Assembly: GCA_036005125.1 (NCBI GenBank)
Contig: DASYQV010000170.1
Span: 3,013 to 67,012 of the forward strand
Source: DASYQV01 sp036005125
GTDB taxonomy: Bacteria; Acidobacteriota; Vicinamibacteria; Vicinamibacterales; UBA2999
Direction of reading: 5' to 3'
DNA: 64,000 bases
In this document: piece after piece, positions 7,176 to 15,575 of the stretch
Numbering within the stretch: position 1 is the stretch's first letter
How the letters are laid out: every line of letters begins with the position of its first letter
The notes under the pieces: generated by a model
The model's input: only the letters and a program-made list of their open reading frames with translations
What the model was told of the DNA's origin: nothing
Databases searched by the model: none
Translations under genes and position numbers: made by a program

Positions 7176-8964
7176 CGGTCTGATCGTGCTCGTGGCGGCC
7201 ACTCTGTCCGCCTGCGCGTCAGCAACGTCGATGCGCAACGGCCGCTTTGCCGAGCAGGGGCGGGACTACGATCGCGCGGTTATCGAGTACACCAAGGCCC
7301 TGCGGGAGCATCCCACAGACAGCAACGCCCGGCAGGCGCTCGAGCGGATGAAGTTGCGGGCGGCGCAGGAGCACTTCACCCGCGCGCGCCGCCTGGCCAC
7401 CGCCGGCAATCTGGACGAGGCGCTGATCGAATACCAGCTCGCCGCGGAATTGAATCCAGACAACCCGGACATCGAGGACGCGGTTCGAACGATCCGTTCA
7501 CAGCTTCGCAACAAGATTGCTATCGCGCGTGAGGGCAAGACGCAGCTCGAGTCGCTCATCGAGCGCTCGAAGCTGCTCGCGCCGCCCGGACTCGACCTGC
7601 CTCCGGATGTCAAGCTGCCGGAGTCGCTGACGTTTCGCGACGCGGGCTCCCGGGACGTCTACACGGCAATGGCGCGGTTCGCGAACATCAACGTGGTGTT
7701 CGATCCGCAATTCCGCGATCAGCCGGTCACCGTGGACCTGCGCAACACGACGCTCGCCGATGCGCTGACGTCGGTCTCGACGGCCACGCGCAACTTCTAT
7801 CGCGTCACCGCCGCGCGCACGATCACGATCATCCCGGACACCCCGGCCAAGCGGCGTGAGTACGAGGAAGAGGTCGTCCGCACGTTCTATCTCAGCAACG
7901 CCGACCTGAAGGAAACCATCGACCTCCTGCGCATCGTCATCGATGCCCGCCGCATCGCGCCGATCGCGGCGACCAACGCGCTGACGATCAAGGACACGCC
8001 CGAACGCGTGGACGCCGCGGCGCGCGTCATCGCGGCCATCGACAAGGCCCGGCCCGAGGTCGTGATCGAGGTCGAGCTGCTCGAGGTCGATCGCACGCGG
8101 CTGCTCGAATACGGCCTGCAGCTCGCCTCACCGGGCTCCGCGGGCATCAATGGGGGGGCGGACGCGAACCGAAAAGACCTCACCCAGCACGACCTGACGA
8201 ATCTGTCGCCGCGCGATATCTTCCTCACGAACCTGCCCGCTCTCTATTACCGGCTGCTGAAGCGCGACAGCAACACGCGCACGCTGGCGAACCCGCAGCT
8301 CCGCACATCCGAGGGAATGCCTGCCCGGGCGAGATTCGGCGAACGCGTTCCCGTACCCGTCACGACGTTCTCGCCGATTGCTGCCGGCGGCGTCCAGCAG
8401 CAGCCGATCACCTCGTTCAACTACGAGAACATCGGCGTGAACCTGGATATCACGCCGCGTACGCATCACGACGACCAGGTGTCGCTGTCGCTGAGGGTCG
8501 AGGTCAGCAGCATTTCCGGCGCGGGTTTCGGCGGGCTCCCGACGTTCGGCAATCGCGAGATCAACACCGTGATCCGGCTGCGCGACGGGGAAACCAACAT
8601 GCTCGCCGGCCTCATCAGAGACGATGAGCGGCGCGTGCTCGAGGGCATCCCGGGCCTGAGCGACCTTCCGCTGATCGGGCGGCTGTTCGCGTTCAACCAC
8701 AAGGAGACGCAGGAAACCGATATCGTCCTCACGCTGACGCCGAGGATTATCCGCGTGCTGGAGCTGACCGAGGCCGACCTGCGGCCGTTCCGCGTGGGCC
8801 GCGAAAGCGGGGCGACGATCATCGATCTGCCCGCGCCGCCTCCTCCCCTGCCGCCGGGACCGACTCCGCCGCCCCCGAAGCCGCCCGACGATACCGCGCC
8901 GGTGGCGCCGCTTCAGCCGGCGGTCCCCGTGAAACCCCCGCCGATTAAGCCCCCGGCTCGGTAG
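7111..8964 (+). CDS. Secretin (GspD/PilQ-like) with N-terminal TPR, probable lipoprotein
   Basis: Outer-membrane channel protein of a type II/IV-like secretion or pilus system. After a signal peptide with lipobox TLSAC come TPR-like repeats (RDYDRAVIEYTKALREHP, GNLDEALIEYQLAAELNP), an N0/STN domain (SLTFRDAGSRDVYTAMARFA), a NolW domain (TFYLSNADLKETIDLLRIV...VIAAID), the secretin core (LANPQLRTSEG, NYENIGVNLDITPRTH, EGIPGLSDLPLIGRLF, ETDIVLTLTPRII) and a proline-rich tail. The frame is open from 6907. No good ATG precedes the signal sequence except inside repeat P2a, so TTG 7111 is a tentative choice; ATG 6907 or 6934 are alternatives. No other secretion genes are adjacent except lolA. Confidence 0.8.
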   Translation: MCGPPSADRRGGDGKGRALVWFGLIVLVAATLSACASATSMRNGRFAEQGRDYDRAVIEYTKALREHPTDSNARQALERMKLRAAQEHFTRARRLATAGNLDEALIEYQLAAELNPDNPDIEDAVRTIRSQLRNKIAIAREGKTQLESLIERSKLLAPPGLDLPPDVKLPESLTFRDAGSRDVYTAMARFANINVVFDPQFRDQPVTVDLRNTTLADALTSVSTATRNFYRVTAARTITIIPDTPAKRREYEEEVVRTFYLSNADLKETIDLLRIVIDARRIAPIAATNALTIKDTPERVDAAARVIAAIDKARPEVVIEVELLEVDRTRLLEYGLQLASPGSAGINGGADANRKDLTQHDLTNLSPRDIFLTNLPALYYRLLKRDSNTRTLANPQLRTSEGMPARARFGERVPVPVTTFSPIAAGGVQQQPITSFNYENIGVNLDITPRTHHDDQVSLSLRVEVSSISGAGFGGLPTFGNREINTVIRLRDGETNMLAGLIRDDERRVLEGIPGLSDLPLIGRLFAFNHKETQETDIVLTLTPRIIRVLELTEADLRPFRVGRESGATIIDLPAPPPPLPPGPTPPPPKPPDDTAPVAPLQPAVPVKPPPIKPPAR

Positions 8965-8987
8965 TCACTCGAACGCCCGAAGCCTGC

Positions 8988-10244
8988 TCACTCGACCTTC
9001 GCGACCTTCGCTCCCAGCGCAAGCAGCCGGTCGACTATCTGGCTGTACCCGCGCTCCACGGTTTCGAGGGGCGCGACGCGCGTCTGTCCCTCGGCGGCGA
9101 GCCCCGCGGCAATCAGTGACATGCCCGACCGCAGGTCGCGGCTGTCGAGCACGCGCCCGCCTCGGAGCCTGGTCGGCCCCGTCACGATGATCCGGTGCGC
9201 GTCGGCGAGGAACAGATCGGCGCCCATGCCGCTCAGCTGCTCCAACGCAAAGAGCCGGAGCTCGTACATCCAGTCGTGCACGAGGGAGCGGCCTTCCGCC
9301 TGCGTCGCCAGCACCGTGACGAGACTCACGAGATCGCTCGGAAAGCCGGGCCACAGACCGGTCGTTATCCGTCGAACCGCCGTCGGCTTCGACGGTTTCA
9401 CGACGAACGTGCCATCGTGCATGACGCACTCGATGCTCATCCGTTTGAGGACGGCCGCCACGACTTCCATGTCCTGGCTCCGCGCGCCGCCGATGGCGAT
9501 CTCCCCACCCGTGATGGCACCCACCACCGCCCAGCTTCCCGCCTCGATGTAGTCGCCGCCCAACCGGTGCTCCGCGCCGCGCAGCTTCGCGCCCGTGATG
9601 CGGATTGTGCCGCTGCCGGCGCCCGACACCTCGGCGCCCATCTTCTGCAGGAACTCACAGAGCTCGACGACGTGCGGCTCCTCGGCCGCGTGACGGATTT
9701 CTGTCGTTCCGTCTGCTGTTGCCGCGGCCAGCAGCGCTGTCTCCGTGCCGGTGACCGACGCCTCGTACAGGTACATCGAGCATGCCTTGACCCCATCCGG
9801 CATTTCCAGCACGTGGTCGGGACCCTTGACCTCGTGCGCGCCCATCGCGAACAGTGCTTCGAGGTGCGTGGCGATCGTCCGGCGGGCGGGAAAGTCGCCG
9901 CCCGGCGGCGCGATGTGGGCCTTCCCCGTCCTCGCCAGCAGCGGTCCGAGCAGCAGGACCGACCCGCGCAGCCGTCCGACGAGCGCCCGATCGGGAGTCG
10001 ACTTGGTGACCTTCGGCGTCCTGACGCGCAACGTGGTACTGCCGATGCCTTCGACGTGAGCGCCCACGTCGAGAAGAAGCCGCGCCATGACCTCCACGTC
10101 CCCGATTCGCGGGACGTTCGTGAGCACGCACTCCTCCTCGGTGAGCAGACACGCGGCCAGTAACGGAAGCGCCGCGTTCTTGTTTCCTTCGACCGAGACG
10201 CGGCCTTCGAGTCGGTGCCCGCCTTCGATCAGCAATGTGGCCAT
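8988..10244 (-). CDS. murA: UDP-N-acetylglucosamine 1-carboxyvinyltransferase MurA with Asp at the usual Cys position
   Basis: 418 residues. First committed step of peptidoglycan synthesis: enolpyruvyl transfer from PEP to UDP-GlcNAc in the cytoplasm. Substrate and catalytic residues are present: GNKNAALP at 20-27, Arg of DLRSG near 375, and Asp of WPGFPSDL near 300. In the mobile loop, the PEP-reactive Cys (Cys115 in E. coli) is Asp117 here, in PPGGDFPARRTIATHLEA, while the loop Arg and His are kept. Cys-to-Asp MurA enzymes of mycobacteria and chlamydiae are active and resist fosfomycin, so the same is expected here. Its ATG directly follows the murB TGA. Confidence 0.92.
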   Translation of the reverse strand: MATLLIEGGHRLEGRVSVEGNKNAALPLLAACLLTEEECVLTNVPRIGDVEVMARLLLDVGAHVEGIGSTTLRVRTPKVTKSTPDRALVGRLRGSVLLLGPLLARTGKAHIAPPGGDFPARRTIATHLEALFAMGAHEVKGPDHVLEMPDGVKACSMYLYEASVTGTETALLAAATADGTTEIRHAAEEPHVVELCEFLQKMGAEVSGAGSGTIRITGAKLRGAEHRLGGDYIEAGSWAVVGAITGGEIAIGGARSQDMEVVAAVLKRMSIECVMHDGTFVVKPSKPTAVRRITTGLWPGFPSDLVSLVTVLATQAEGRSLVHDWMYELRLFALEQLSGMGADLFLADAHRIIVTGPTRLRGGRVLDSRDLRSGMSLIAAGLAAEGQTRVAPLETVERGYSQIVDRLLALGAKVAKVE

Positions 10245-11324
10245 TCAGCTCTTCGCTTTCTGCAGAAAGTCGACGTCCTCGCTTCCCGTGAAACCAATGA
10301 AGACCGGTTCCGGTCTCAGCCAGATGCCGAATCGATTGATGACCGAGCGCTTGATTTCCGCGGCGAGGCGGACGATCTCGCGTGCCGACGCGCCGCCGCG
10401 ATTGATGATGGCCAGCGGATGCTTGGACGATACTCCCGCGCGGCCGTGAACGTACCCTTTGCCGAAACCGGCGCGCTCGATCAGCCACGCCGCCGGCACC
10501 TTCACGTTGCCATCGCTCATGGCGAATCCCGGCGCGCACAGCTCGAGCTGCGTCGAGGCCGGCATGATCGGATTCATGAAGAACGAGCCGACACTGCGAG
10601 TGTCCGAATCGTTCTCGTCGAGCACCATTCCCTTCCCTCGTCGAATGGCGAGAATGGCGCCGCGGATATCGGCGACCGTCGGCTCGCGCAACCCTTGGCG
10701 ATCGACGTACGCGATGACGTCGGGATACGTCAAGGTTGGCGACCCTTCGTGCATGCGAAACACGACGCGGCACACGGTGAACCGGCTCGCATCCTGCTTG
10801 AAGCGGCTGTGTCGATACGTGAACCCGCAGTCCCACCCGTCGATCTCCACGATCTCGTTGGTGTTGCGATCCACAACCGTCACCGACGCGATCGTGTTCG
10901 CCACTTCCTGCCCGTACGCCCCTACGTTCTGGATCGGCGTGCCGCCCGTACTGCCGGGGATACCGGACAGGCATTCCACGCCGGCCAACCGCCTGGCGAC
11001 CGCCCGCGCCACGAGATTGTCCCAAGGCTCGCCTGCGCCGGCATCGAAGATCGTCTCTCCTTCGTCCTGGCGGGTTTCAATCCCGCAGATCGCGACCTGG
11101 AGGACGAGACCGCTTACGCCCTCGTCGGCCACAACGAGATTGCTTCCGCCTCCCAGCACGAAGAGCGGATGGCCTCTGTCTGCCGCCCAGTGATGAGCGG
11201 CGCGTACCTCGTCCACTGTCGTGGCTCGTACGAACCAACGGGCCGTGCCGCCAACGCCGAGCGTGGTCAGCCGGTCGAGCGCGACGTTCTCCTGCACATG
11301 CAGGGTCGCGTTACCGGACGGCAA
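10245..11324 (-). CDS. murB: UDP-N-acetylenolpyruvoylglucosamine reductase MurB
   Basis: Reduces the MurA product with NADPH and FAD to UDP-MurNAc. FAD-binding signatures VLGGGSNLVVAD and SGIPGSTGGTPIQNVGAYGQE and the catalytic serine in SVGSFFMNPI are visible; the extra Tyr-type loop makes it similar in length to the type I enzyme. The start is TTG at 11324, preceded by AGGAAGG at a good distance and overlapping the upstream gene by 14 bases, which suggests coupling; GTG at 11297 is the alternative. The stop codon abuts the murA start. Confidence 0.88.
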   Translation of the reverse strand: MPSGNATLHVQENVALDRLTTLGVGGTARWFVRATTVDEVRAAHHWAADRGHPLFVLGGGSNLVVADEGVSGLVLQVAICGIETRQDEGETIFDAGAGEPWDNLVARAVARRLAGVECLSGIPGSTGGTPIQNVGAYGQEVANTIASVTVVDRNTNEIVEIDGWDCGFTYRHSRFKQDASRFTVCRVVFRMHEGSPTLTYPDVIAYVDRQGLREPTVADIRGAILAIRRGKGMVLDENDSDTRSVGSFFMNPIMPASTQLELCAPGFAMSDGNVKVPAAWLIERAGFGKGYVHGRAGVSSKHPLAIINRGGASAREIVRLAAEIKRSVINRFGIWLRPEPVFIGFTGSEDVDFLQKAKS

Positions 11325-12957
11325 GGAGCTTACCTTCCTGCCCGATGAGGGCCGCGAGCGCTTCGCGCCGCGTGCACATCGTGAACTCCACAGAGTCACC
11401 GGGCGCCATCTGCGCCGCCAGCGGCAGATCGGCGGTGATGACGGTCGCAATCTGAGGGTATCCACCGGTCGTCTGCCGGTCTGCCATCAACAGGATCGGA
11501 TCGCCCGCGGGCGGAATCTGAATCCCACCCATGAACGTCGCGTCAGAAATCATTTCCAGGTCCGACGTACGCTCGATCGTGCCGCCGGCCAGGCGATAGG
11601 CCATCCGGTTCGACCTGGGCGTGACCGTGAACCGGCTGCGTTCGAGCACATGCCACGCCGCCGGCCCGAAGAAATCATCCTGCGGGCCTGCGAGGACGCG
11701 CAGCCGCGCACCGCCGGCCGACGGCGCCGCATCCTGCGGAGCTGCCACGGGTGGAGCCGCGGCCAGCGCGCCCAGGCCCAGGCGGTCGCCTGCGGCAAGC
11801 GGGCGGCCGTCGAAGCCACCCATCGCGCTCGGGACATGCGTCGCACGGCTCCCGAGCACGGGGCGAACGTCGATCCCTCCCGCCACGCCGACGTACGCGC
11901 GCGCCCCCTGACGACGATCGCCAAAGCGCAGCACCGAGCCGGGCCGCGCACGGACGGGTACGTTCAGCTTCACCATCTCGCGGTCCAGCGTTGCCGAGAG
12001 ATCCGCACCCGCAACCGCCAGCACGATTTCGCGCTCGATGCGCAACTCGGGTCCGAGCAGCGTCACCTCGATCGTGGCGGCCTCCGGATGGTTGCCCACC
12101 ACGATGTTGGCGAGCCGATGCGACACCGGGTCCATCGGACCGGCAACCGGGACACCGCGATCCTGGTGCCCCCAGCGACCGAGATCCTGAATCGTGGTCA
12201 GCAGACCCGGGCGCACCACGGTGATCGCGGGCTCGGGTGGCCGCGCATCGCGTGCAGGCTGCGCCCGAAGCTCCGGGCCGGTGTCGGCCAGCGTCGGTAC
12301 CGGAACGAAGCGGACCTCGTCGCCCGCCTCGAACAGCGACGGAGGCGTGCGCGCCTCGTCGAACAGTCTCACGCGCGTCCGGCCGATGATCTGCCACCCT
12401 CCTGGAATGTCCTGCGGATAAATTGCTGTCTGGCGCCCCGCGATGCCGACGGATCCCGAAAGCACCCTGGCGCGCGGCGTCGGATGACGAGGAGCCGCGA
12501 TTGACTCGTCCACAGGTCCCATGTACGTGAAGCCGGGAACGAATCCCAGCATGAACACGCGGTACGTCGTCGACGCGTGCCGCCGGACGACCTCCTGCTC
12601 CGACATGGAGGCATATCTCGCGACGGCAGGCAGGTCTGGTCCGTTCTCCCCGCCATAGACAACCGGAACCTCTGTCAATCGCGACCGCTCGACCGAAGCT
12701 GGACGATCGGACGCATCCTCGAGCGAGGCCGTGACCGATTCGAGCATCGTATGAAGGGGATCGAAGAAGACCGCCACAGAACGGTACGTCGGAACGACGT
12801 CGCGAACGCCTGGGAGGGCCGCCCGCCGAAGCGCGCTCGCGATCGCAATCGCCAGGGCATTGACCTCGGCATCGATTCTCGGTGCGAGCTCGAGCAGGAG
12901 CGCCGAATCGCCCGCTTCGCGGAGCCGGCGCGCCCATGTCACGCGATTCGCGTTCAC
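11311..12957 (-). CDS. Fused 5-oxoprolinase subunits PxpB-PxpC (KipI-KipA type)
   Basis: 548 residues joining two proteins that are usually separate. Residues 1-225 are PxpB-like (GDSALLLEL at the start, FMLGFVPGFTYMG, PGGWQIIGRTRVRLFD), and 245-548 are PxpC-like (VVRPGLLTTIQDLGRWGHQ, GVPVAGPMDPVSHRLAN, SNRMAYRL, TTGGYPQIATV). In known bacteria PxpABC hydrolyse 5-oxoproline to glutamate with ATP; PxpA is not in this window. The gene lies between mpl and murB, overlapping both, so it is in a murein operon. A link to recycled glutamate or pyroglutamate is an inference; an inhibitor role like that of KipI is the other possibility. Confidence 0.85.
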   Translation of the reverse strand: MNANRVTWARRLREAGDSALLLELAPRIDAEVNALAIAIASALRRAALPGVRDVVPTYRSVAVFFDPLHTMLESVTASLEDASDRPASVERSRLTEVPVVYGGENGPDLPAVARYASMSEQEVVRRHASTTYRVFMLGFVPGFTYMGPVDESIAAPRHPTPRARVLSGSVGIAGRQTAIYPQDIPGGWQIIGRTRVRLFDEARTPPSLFEAGDEVRFVPVPTLADTGPELRAQPARDARPPEPAITVVRPGLLTTIQDLGRWGHQDRGVPVAGPMDPVSHRLANIVVGNHPEAATIEVTLLGPELRIEREIVLAVAGADLSATLDREMVKLNVPVRARPGSVLRFGDRRQGARAYVGVAGGIDVRPVLGSRATHVPSAMGGFDGRPLAAGDRLGLGALAAAPPVAAPQDAAPSAGGARLRVLAGPQDDFFGPAAWHVLERSRFTVTPRSNRMAYRLAGGTIERTSDLEMISDATFMGGIQIPPAGDPILLMADRQTTGGYPQIATVITADLPLAAQMAPGDSVEFTMCTRREALAALIGQEGKLLAVR

Positions 12958-14354
12958 GCCGCCAGCGCTCGCAGCAGCTTCTGATGGATGCCGCCGAAAC
13001 CGCCGTTCGACATCAGCACGACGATGTCCCCTTCGCGATGCTCCCGGACGATCGTGCTGATGATGTCATCCACTTCGGGAATGTAACGGGCGTGCTGACC
13101 CCCCTTGCCGAGGTCGCTCACGAGCTGCTCGGCCGAGAGGCGCTGATCTTCGGGCAGCGTCGATCGGAACACGGCCGCGACGATGACCTCGTCTGCGGCG
13201 CCGAACGCGCGGGCAAAGTCGTTCTGAAAGACACGGCGGCACGACGAGGCCGAGCGCGGTTCGAATACCGCCCAGAGACGACGGCCGGCGTGGCCATGCC
13301 GCAATGCGTTCAGCGTTTCGTGCACGGCCGTCGGATGGTGCGCGAAGTCGTCGAGGATGGTCACGCCTCGTGCGGTGCCTACGACCTCGAGCCGGCGCTT
13401 GATGCCCTTGAACGCGCGCAGCCCGTCGGCAAGTGTCGCAGCGTCGAGGCCGACGTACGATCCCACCGCGATGGCGGCAAGCGCGTTCCTGACGTTATGC
13501 TCGCCAAGGAGCGGCGACCTGAAGCGTCCGAACGGCTCGCTTCGCCGCCGCACGCTGAACGAGGTCACGCCGTCGGCTGTCTCGACATCGCGTCCCTCCC
13601 AGTCCGCGCCGTCGGAGGTCCCGAACGTCTCGACCGGGCTCACCGCATGTTTCGCGAGCGCCGCGGCTTCGGGGCTGTCGGCGCCGAGCAGCAGCAGACC
13701 GTTCCGCGGCACGAGGTTCACGAGCCGGCGGAATGCGAGCCGGACCGCATCGAGATCCGCGTAGATGTCCGCGTGATCGAATTCGATGTTGTTGATGACC
13801 GCCACATCAGGCAGGTACTTGAGGAACTTCGCCGTCTTGTCGAAGAACGCGCTGTCGTACTCGTCGCCCTCGATCACGAAGTCGCGCCCGGCGCCGACCC
13901 GATAGCTCGAGCCGTGCTCCCCGAGATTGAGTGCGATGCCGCCGACGAGCACGGTCGGATCGAGCCTGCCGTGTGTGAGCAGCCACCCGGTGAGCGACGT
14001 CGTCGTGGTCTTGCCGTGGGTGCCGGCCAGCACGATCGAGCGAGAGCCCCAGAGGAACTGATCGCGAATCGCTTCGGGGAGCGAACAGTAGCGGATCTTC
14101 CGCTCGAGCACCGACTCCAGCTCGGGGTTGCCGCGGGAGATGGCGTTGCCGACGATCACGAGATCGAGGTCGCTGGTGACGTGATCGGCCTGGTAGCCGA
14201 TCATGGTCCGGATTCCTTCCGCCTTGAGGAAGTCGCTCATCGGCGGATAGATGTTCTGGTCCGAACCGCGGACGTCATGCCCCTTGCGCTTGAGCAGCGC
14301 CGCCAGGGTGGCCATTGCCGTGCCGCACACGCCGATCAGATGAATGCGTTGCAT
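12954..14354 (-). CDS. mpl: UDP-MurNAc : L-Ala-gamma-D-Glu-mDAP ligase Mpl
   Basis: 466 residues of the Mur ligase fold. Mpl reattaches the recycled tripeptide to UDP-MurNAc. Seen: HLIGVCGTAMATLAALLKRKGH (N-terminal Rossmann domain), ATP loop AGTHGKTTTTSL near 113-124, EGDEYDSAFFD, NNIEFDHADIY, and the Mpl-specific ending VLMSNGGFGGIH. These features favour Mpl over MurC. Stop and the next start overlap as ATGA. It fits the nearby ldcA and nagZ, also recycling enzymes. Confidence 0.92.
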   Translation of the reverse strand: MQRIHLIGVCGTAMATLAALLKRKGHDVRGSDQNIYPPMSDFLKAEGIRTMIGYQADHVTSDLDLVIVGNAISRGNPELESVLERKIRYCSLPEAIRDQFLWGSRSIVLAGTHGKTTTTSLTGWLLTHGRLDPTVLVGGIALNLGEHGSSYRVGAGRDFVIEGDEYDSAFFDKTAKFLKYLPDVAVINNIEFDHADIYADLDAVRLAFRRLVNLVPRNGLLLLGADSPEAAALAKHAVSPVETFGTSDGADWEGRDVETADGVTSFSVRRRSEPFGRFRSPLLGEHNVRNALAAIAVGSYVGLDAATLADGLRAFKGIKRRLEVVGTARGVTILDDFAHHPTAVHETLNALRHGHAGRRLWAVFEPRSASSCRRVFQNDFARAFGAADEVIVAAVFRSTLPEDQRLSAEQLVSDLGKGGQHARYIPEVDDIISTIVREHREGDIVVLMSNGGFGGIHQKLLRALAA

Positions 14355-14367
14355 GCGACAATCGCGA

Positions 14368-14632
14368 ATCGAAGGTCAAAGGGCAAAGGGCAAAGGGCAA
14401 AGGGCAAATCGAAGGTCAAAGGTCAAAGGTCAAAGGTCAGGTCAAAGGTATAGGTGCAGGTCATAGGTCCAGGTCATAGGTACAGGTACAGGTTCAGGTT
14501 CAGGTTCAGGACCTGCACCTATGACCTGCACCTATGACCTATACCTATACCCAAACCTCTACCTTCGACCTGTACCTTTGCCCTGATACCTTTGCCCTGA
14601 CTTTTGACCTTTGACCTTTGACCTTTGACTGA
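14368..14632. repeat. Inverted heptamer array (AAAGGTC / CATAGGTCC type)
   Basis: The left half (14373-14510) drifts from AAAGGGC and AAAGGTC to CATAGGTCCAGGT and TTCAGG; the right half (14511-14630) runs through the complementary words in reverse order, ACCTATGACCTGC to CTTTGACC. The apex is near 14511. The gradual change of the word along the array is mirrored on both sides, so pairing is kept. No gene in this interval. Confidence 0.85.
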
Positions 14633-14647
14633 GCTCCGTTAAGCAAA

Positions 14648-15571
14648 CTACGTGACCGCCGCCTCTTCAATCACCAACCGCGGACGCAGGTTGCCGACTA
14701 CTCGCGCGGTCACGCCAAGCGGCACCGTCCAGCAGGGCCCAGTGGTATGCCCCGAAGGGAATCCGAACAGGACGGGTCCCGGAAAACCATTCAACGGACC
14801 GGAAATGGCGTCGCGCGCCGTGGGACATCCACCCGGCTCGTCGCAGCCGGGCATCTCGCCGAAGACGATCCCGCGGGCGCGTGACAACACGCCGGACAGT
14901 CGCAATTGCGTCAGCATCCGATCGAGGCGATATGGACGCTCGTTCACGTCCTCGAGAAACAGGATGCATCCATCCGGTGGATCGAATGCAAACGGGGTGC
15001 TGAAGGACGCGAGCAACTGCGTCAGGGTGCCGCCCACGAGCGGACCCGAGGCCTCGCCGGGCCGGATGCTCTCCAGCCCGTCGGGAGCCATCTCACCCGG
15101 TGGCTCGACCGACGTCAGGCACCGGAGCCATGACGTTCGATCGAACCCGTCCTTGCCGCGCGCCAGCCGTCCTTCGAGCATCGGACCGTGGAAAGAAGCG
15201 ATGCCGCAGCCGATCGTGAGCCACGTCAAGATGGATGTGTTGTCGCTGTAGCCGATGAAGGCCTTGGGCGTTCGTCGCAGATCGTCCGGTTCGAGCAGCG
15301 GCAGCAACTGAACGCTCCCGTAGCCGCCGCGCGCGGCGACGAGCGCAGCCACCGACGGATCGCGCCACGCCTCCAGGAAGGCGGACGCGCGCATCTCCGG
15401 CGGACCGGAGACATATCCGGTGCGGGCAAACACGGATTCGTCCCACACCGGCTCGAAGCCCTGCGCGCGCAACTCGTCGACGCCGCGATCGAATTCGTCC
15501 CTGGCAAACGGGCTCGCCGGCGACACGACCGCTATGCGGTCGCCGGGCCTGAGCGCGCGCGGTTTCAGCAT
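14648..15571 (-). CDS. ldcA: LD-carboxypeptidase (S66 family), murein recycling
   Basis: 307 residues. Cleaves the terminal D-Ala of recycled tetrapeptides in the cytoplasm. Family motifs: RPGDRIAVVSPASP at the start, AARGGYGSVQLLPLL, nucleophile Ser in FIGYSDNTSI near 109, GGTLTQL, Glu of FLEDVNE, and the catalytic His in FGFPSGHTTGP. Follows nagZ on the same strand by four bases. Confidence 0.9.
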   Translation of the reverse strand: MLKPRALRPGDRIAVVSPASPFARDEFDRGVDELRAQGFEPVWDESVFARTGYVSGPPEMRASAFLEAWRDPSVAALVAARGGYGSVQLLPLLEPDDLRRTPKAFIGYSDNTSILTWLTIGCGIASFHGPMLEGRLARGKDGFDRTSWLRCLTSVEPPGEMAPDGLESIRPGEASGPLVGGTLTQLLASFSTPFAFDPPDGCILFLEDVNERPYRLDRMLTQLRLSGVLSRARGIVFGEMPGCDEPGGCPTARDAISGPLNGFPGPVLFGFPSGHTTGPCWTVPLGVTARVVGNLRPRLVIEEAAVT

Positions 15572-15575
15572 GCGA

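Noticed and set aside
11221..14453. Long plus-strand frames opposite pxpBC and mpl
   Set aside because: Shadows of well-recognised minus-strand genes; no motifs and no ribosome sites.
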